Below are positions 38,430 to 38,525 of a stretch of DNA of 38,525 bases, piece after piece. The stretch lies in NCBI GenBank assembly GCA_017472365.1, contig JAFUQN010000142.1, forward strand, positions 1-38,525. Direction: 5' to 3'. The position numbers and the translations under genes are program-made. Within the stretch, counting starts at the first letter, position 1. Every line of letters starts with the position of its first letter. Origin of the DNA: Bacillota bacterium (GTDB lineage: Bacteria; Bacillota; Clostridia; Peptostreptococcales; Anaerovoracaceae). A model generated the notes under the pieces. The model searched no databases and was not told where the DNA came from. It saw only the letters and a list, made by a program, of their open reading frames with translations.

Positions 38430-38525
38430 CTAGAACCAGACTCGTGTCCGTACCTGCTTTTCCAGTACACCGTCGTTATTGGAGTAGATGGCAAGACAGT
38501 TTCGATACGGTTGTTCGTCATCATA
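38430..38525 (-). CDS. C-terminal end of an unidentified protein
   Basis: On the minus strand the frame is open from the window edge to a TAG at 38430-38432, giving 31 residues that include AIYSNNDGVLEKQVRTRVWF at the end. The composition looks protein-like and mixed, but no family can be named from so short a piece. It is convergent with the DUF6440-like gene and lies 56 nt beyond the repeat array. It is partial because the window ends. Confidence 0.5.
   Translation of the reverse strand, partial: YDDEQPYRNCLAIYSNNDGVLEKQVRTRVWF

Overview
The window reads as a dense chromosomal segment of an anaerobic Firmicute, most likely class Clostridia. The reasons are strong Shine-Dalgarno sites of the AGGAGG type, frequent GTG and TTG starts, short intergenic gaps closed by GC-rich hairpins with T-tracts, extended -10 promoters (TGn before TATAAT), and gene content: a HutP-family regulator, a BMP-type lipoprotein, a 4-hydroxybutyrate/butyrate-type CoA-transferase, a flavodoxin-rubredoxin fusion and a ZTP riboswitch. 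No rRNA, tRNA, phage, IS element or canonical CRISPR-Cas locus was seen. GC content was not computed.

Layout. 1-1160: the end of a polysaccharide deacetylase gene and a two-OB-fold SSB-like protein. 1325-8454: a core lipid/RNA/chromosome cluster of plsX, rnc, smc and ftsY, followed by an atypical 3-hydroxyacyl-CoA dehydrogenase; acpP and ffh, frequent neighbours in other Firmicutes, are absent. 8541-11972 (minus): a large class A penicillin-binding protein with two plausible starts. 12188-16291: a lone HutP-like regulator, then comEC overlapping holA. 16344-18623 (minus): a duplicated DUF1538 membrane protein with two PII-like proteins. 18900-22820: EamA transporter, DUF554 protein, ZIP metal transporter with a TPR-like membrane protein, and thiamine pyrophosphokinase. 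22931-25492: CoA-transferase and, convergent to it, an AspT/YidE-type exchanger. 25711-28705: rlmN, a small P-loop protein, a CoA-pyrophosphatase-like NUDIX protein and a secreted CAP-domain protein. 28851-33210: BMP-family lipoprotein, YgiQ-type radical SAM protein and an orphan beta-class DNA methyltransferase in close succession. 33240-34062: promoter, ZTP riboswitch with overlapping terminator, and a formate/nitrite-family transporter. 34151-38021: flavodoxin-rubredoxin fusion, transglutaminase-like protein with a DUF4177-like partner, DUF4275-like protein, nitrilase and a DUF6440-like small protein.

The most unusual part is the noncoding gap 38068-38429. It holds five 35-nt units, each opening with GGAGAG and closing with CTCTCC (CTCTCA in one) around exactly 23 nt of different sequence. 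Unit starts are 62, 62, 52 and 62 nt apart, so the one short interval is missing 10 nt, close to one DNA helical turn. I do not recognise this array. The clearest regulatory finding is the ZTP riboswitch at 33275: its pseudoknot carries a compensatory change and its 3' half overlaps a terminator, so the formate/nitrite-family transporter should respond to ZMP/ZTP, the signal of 10-formyl-THF shortage.

All family names come from reading motifs in translated sequence; no database search was run.
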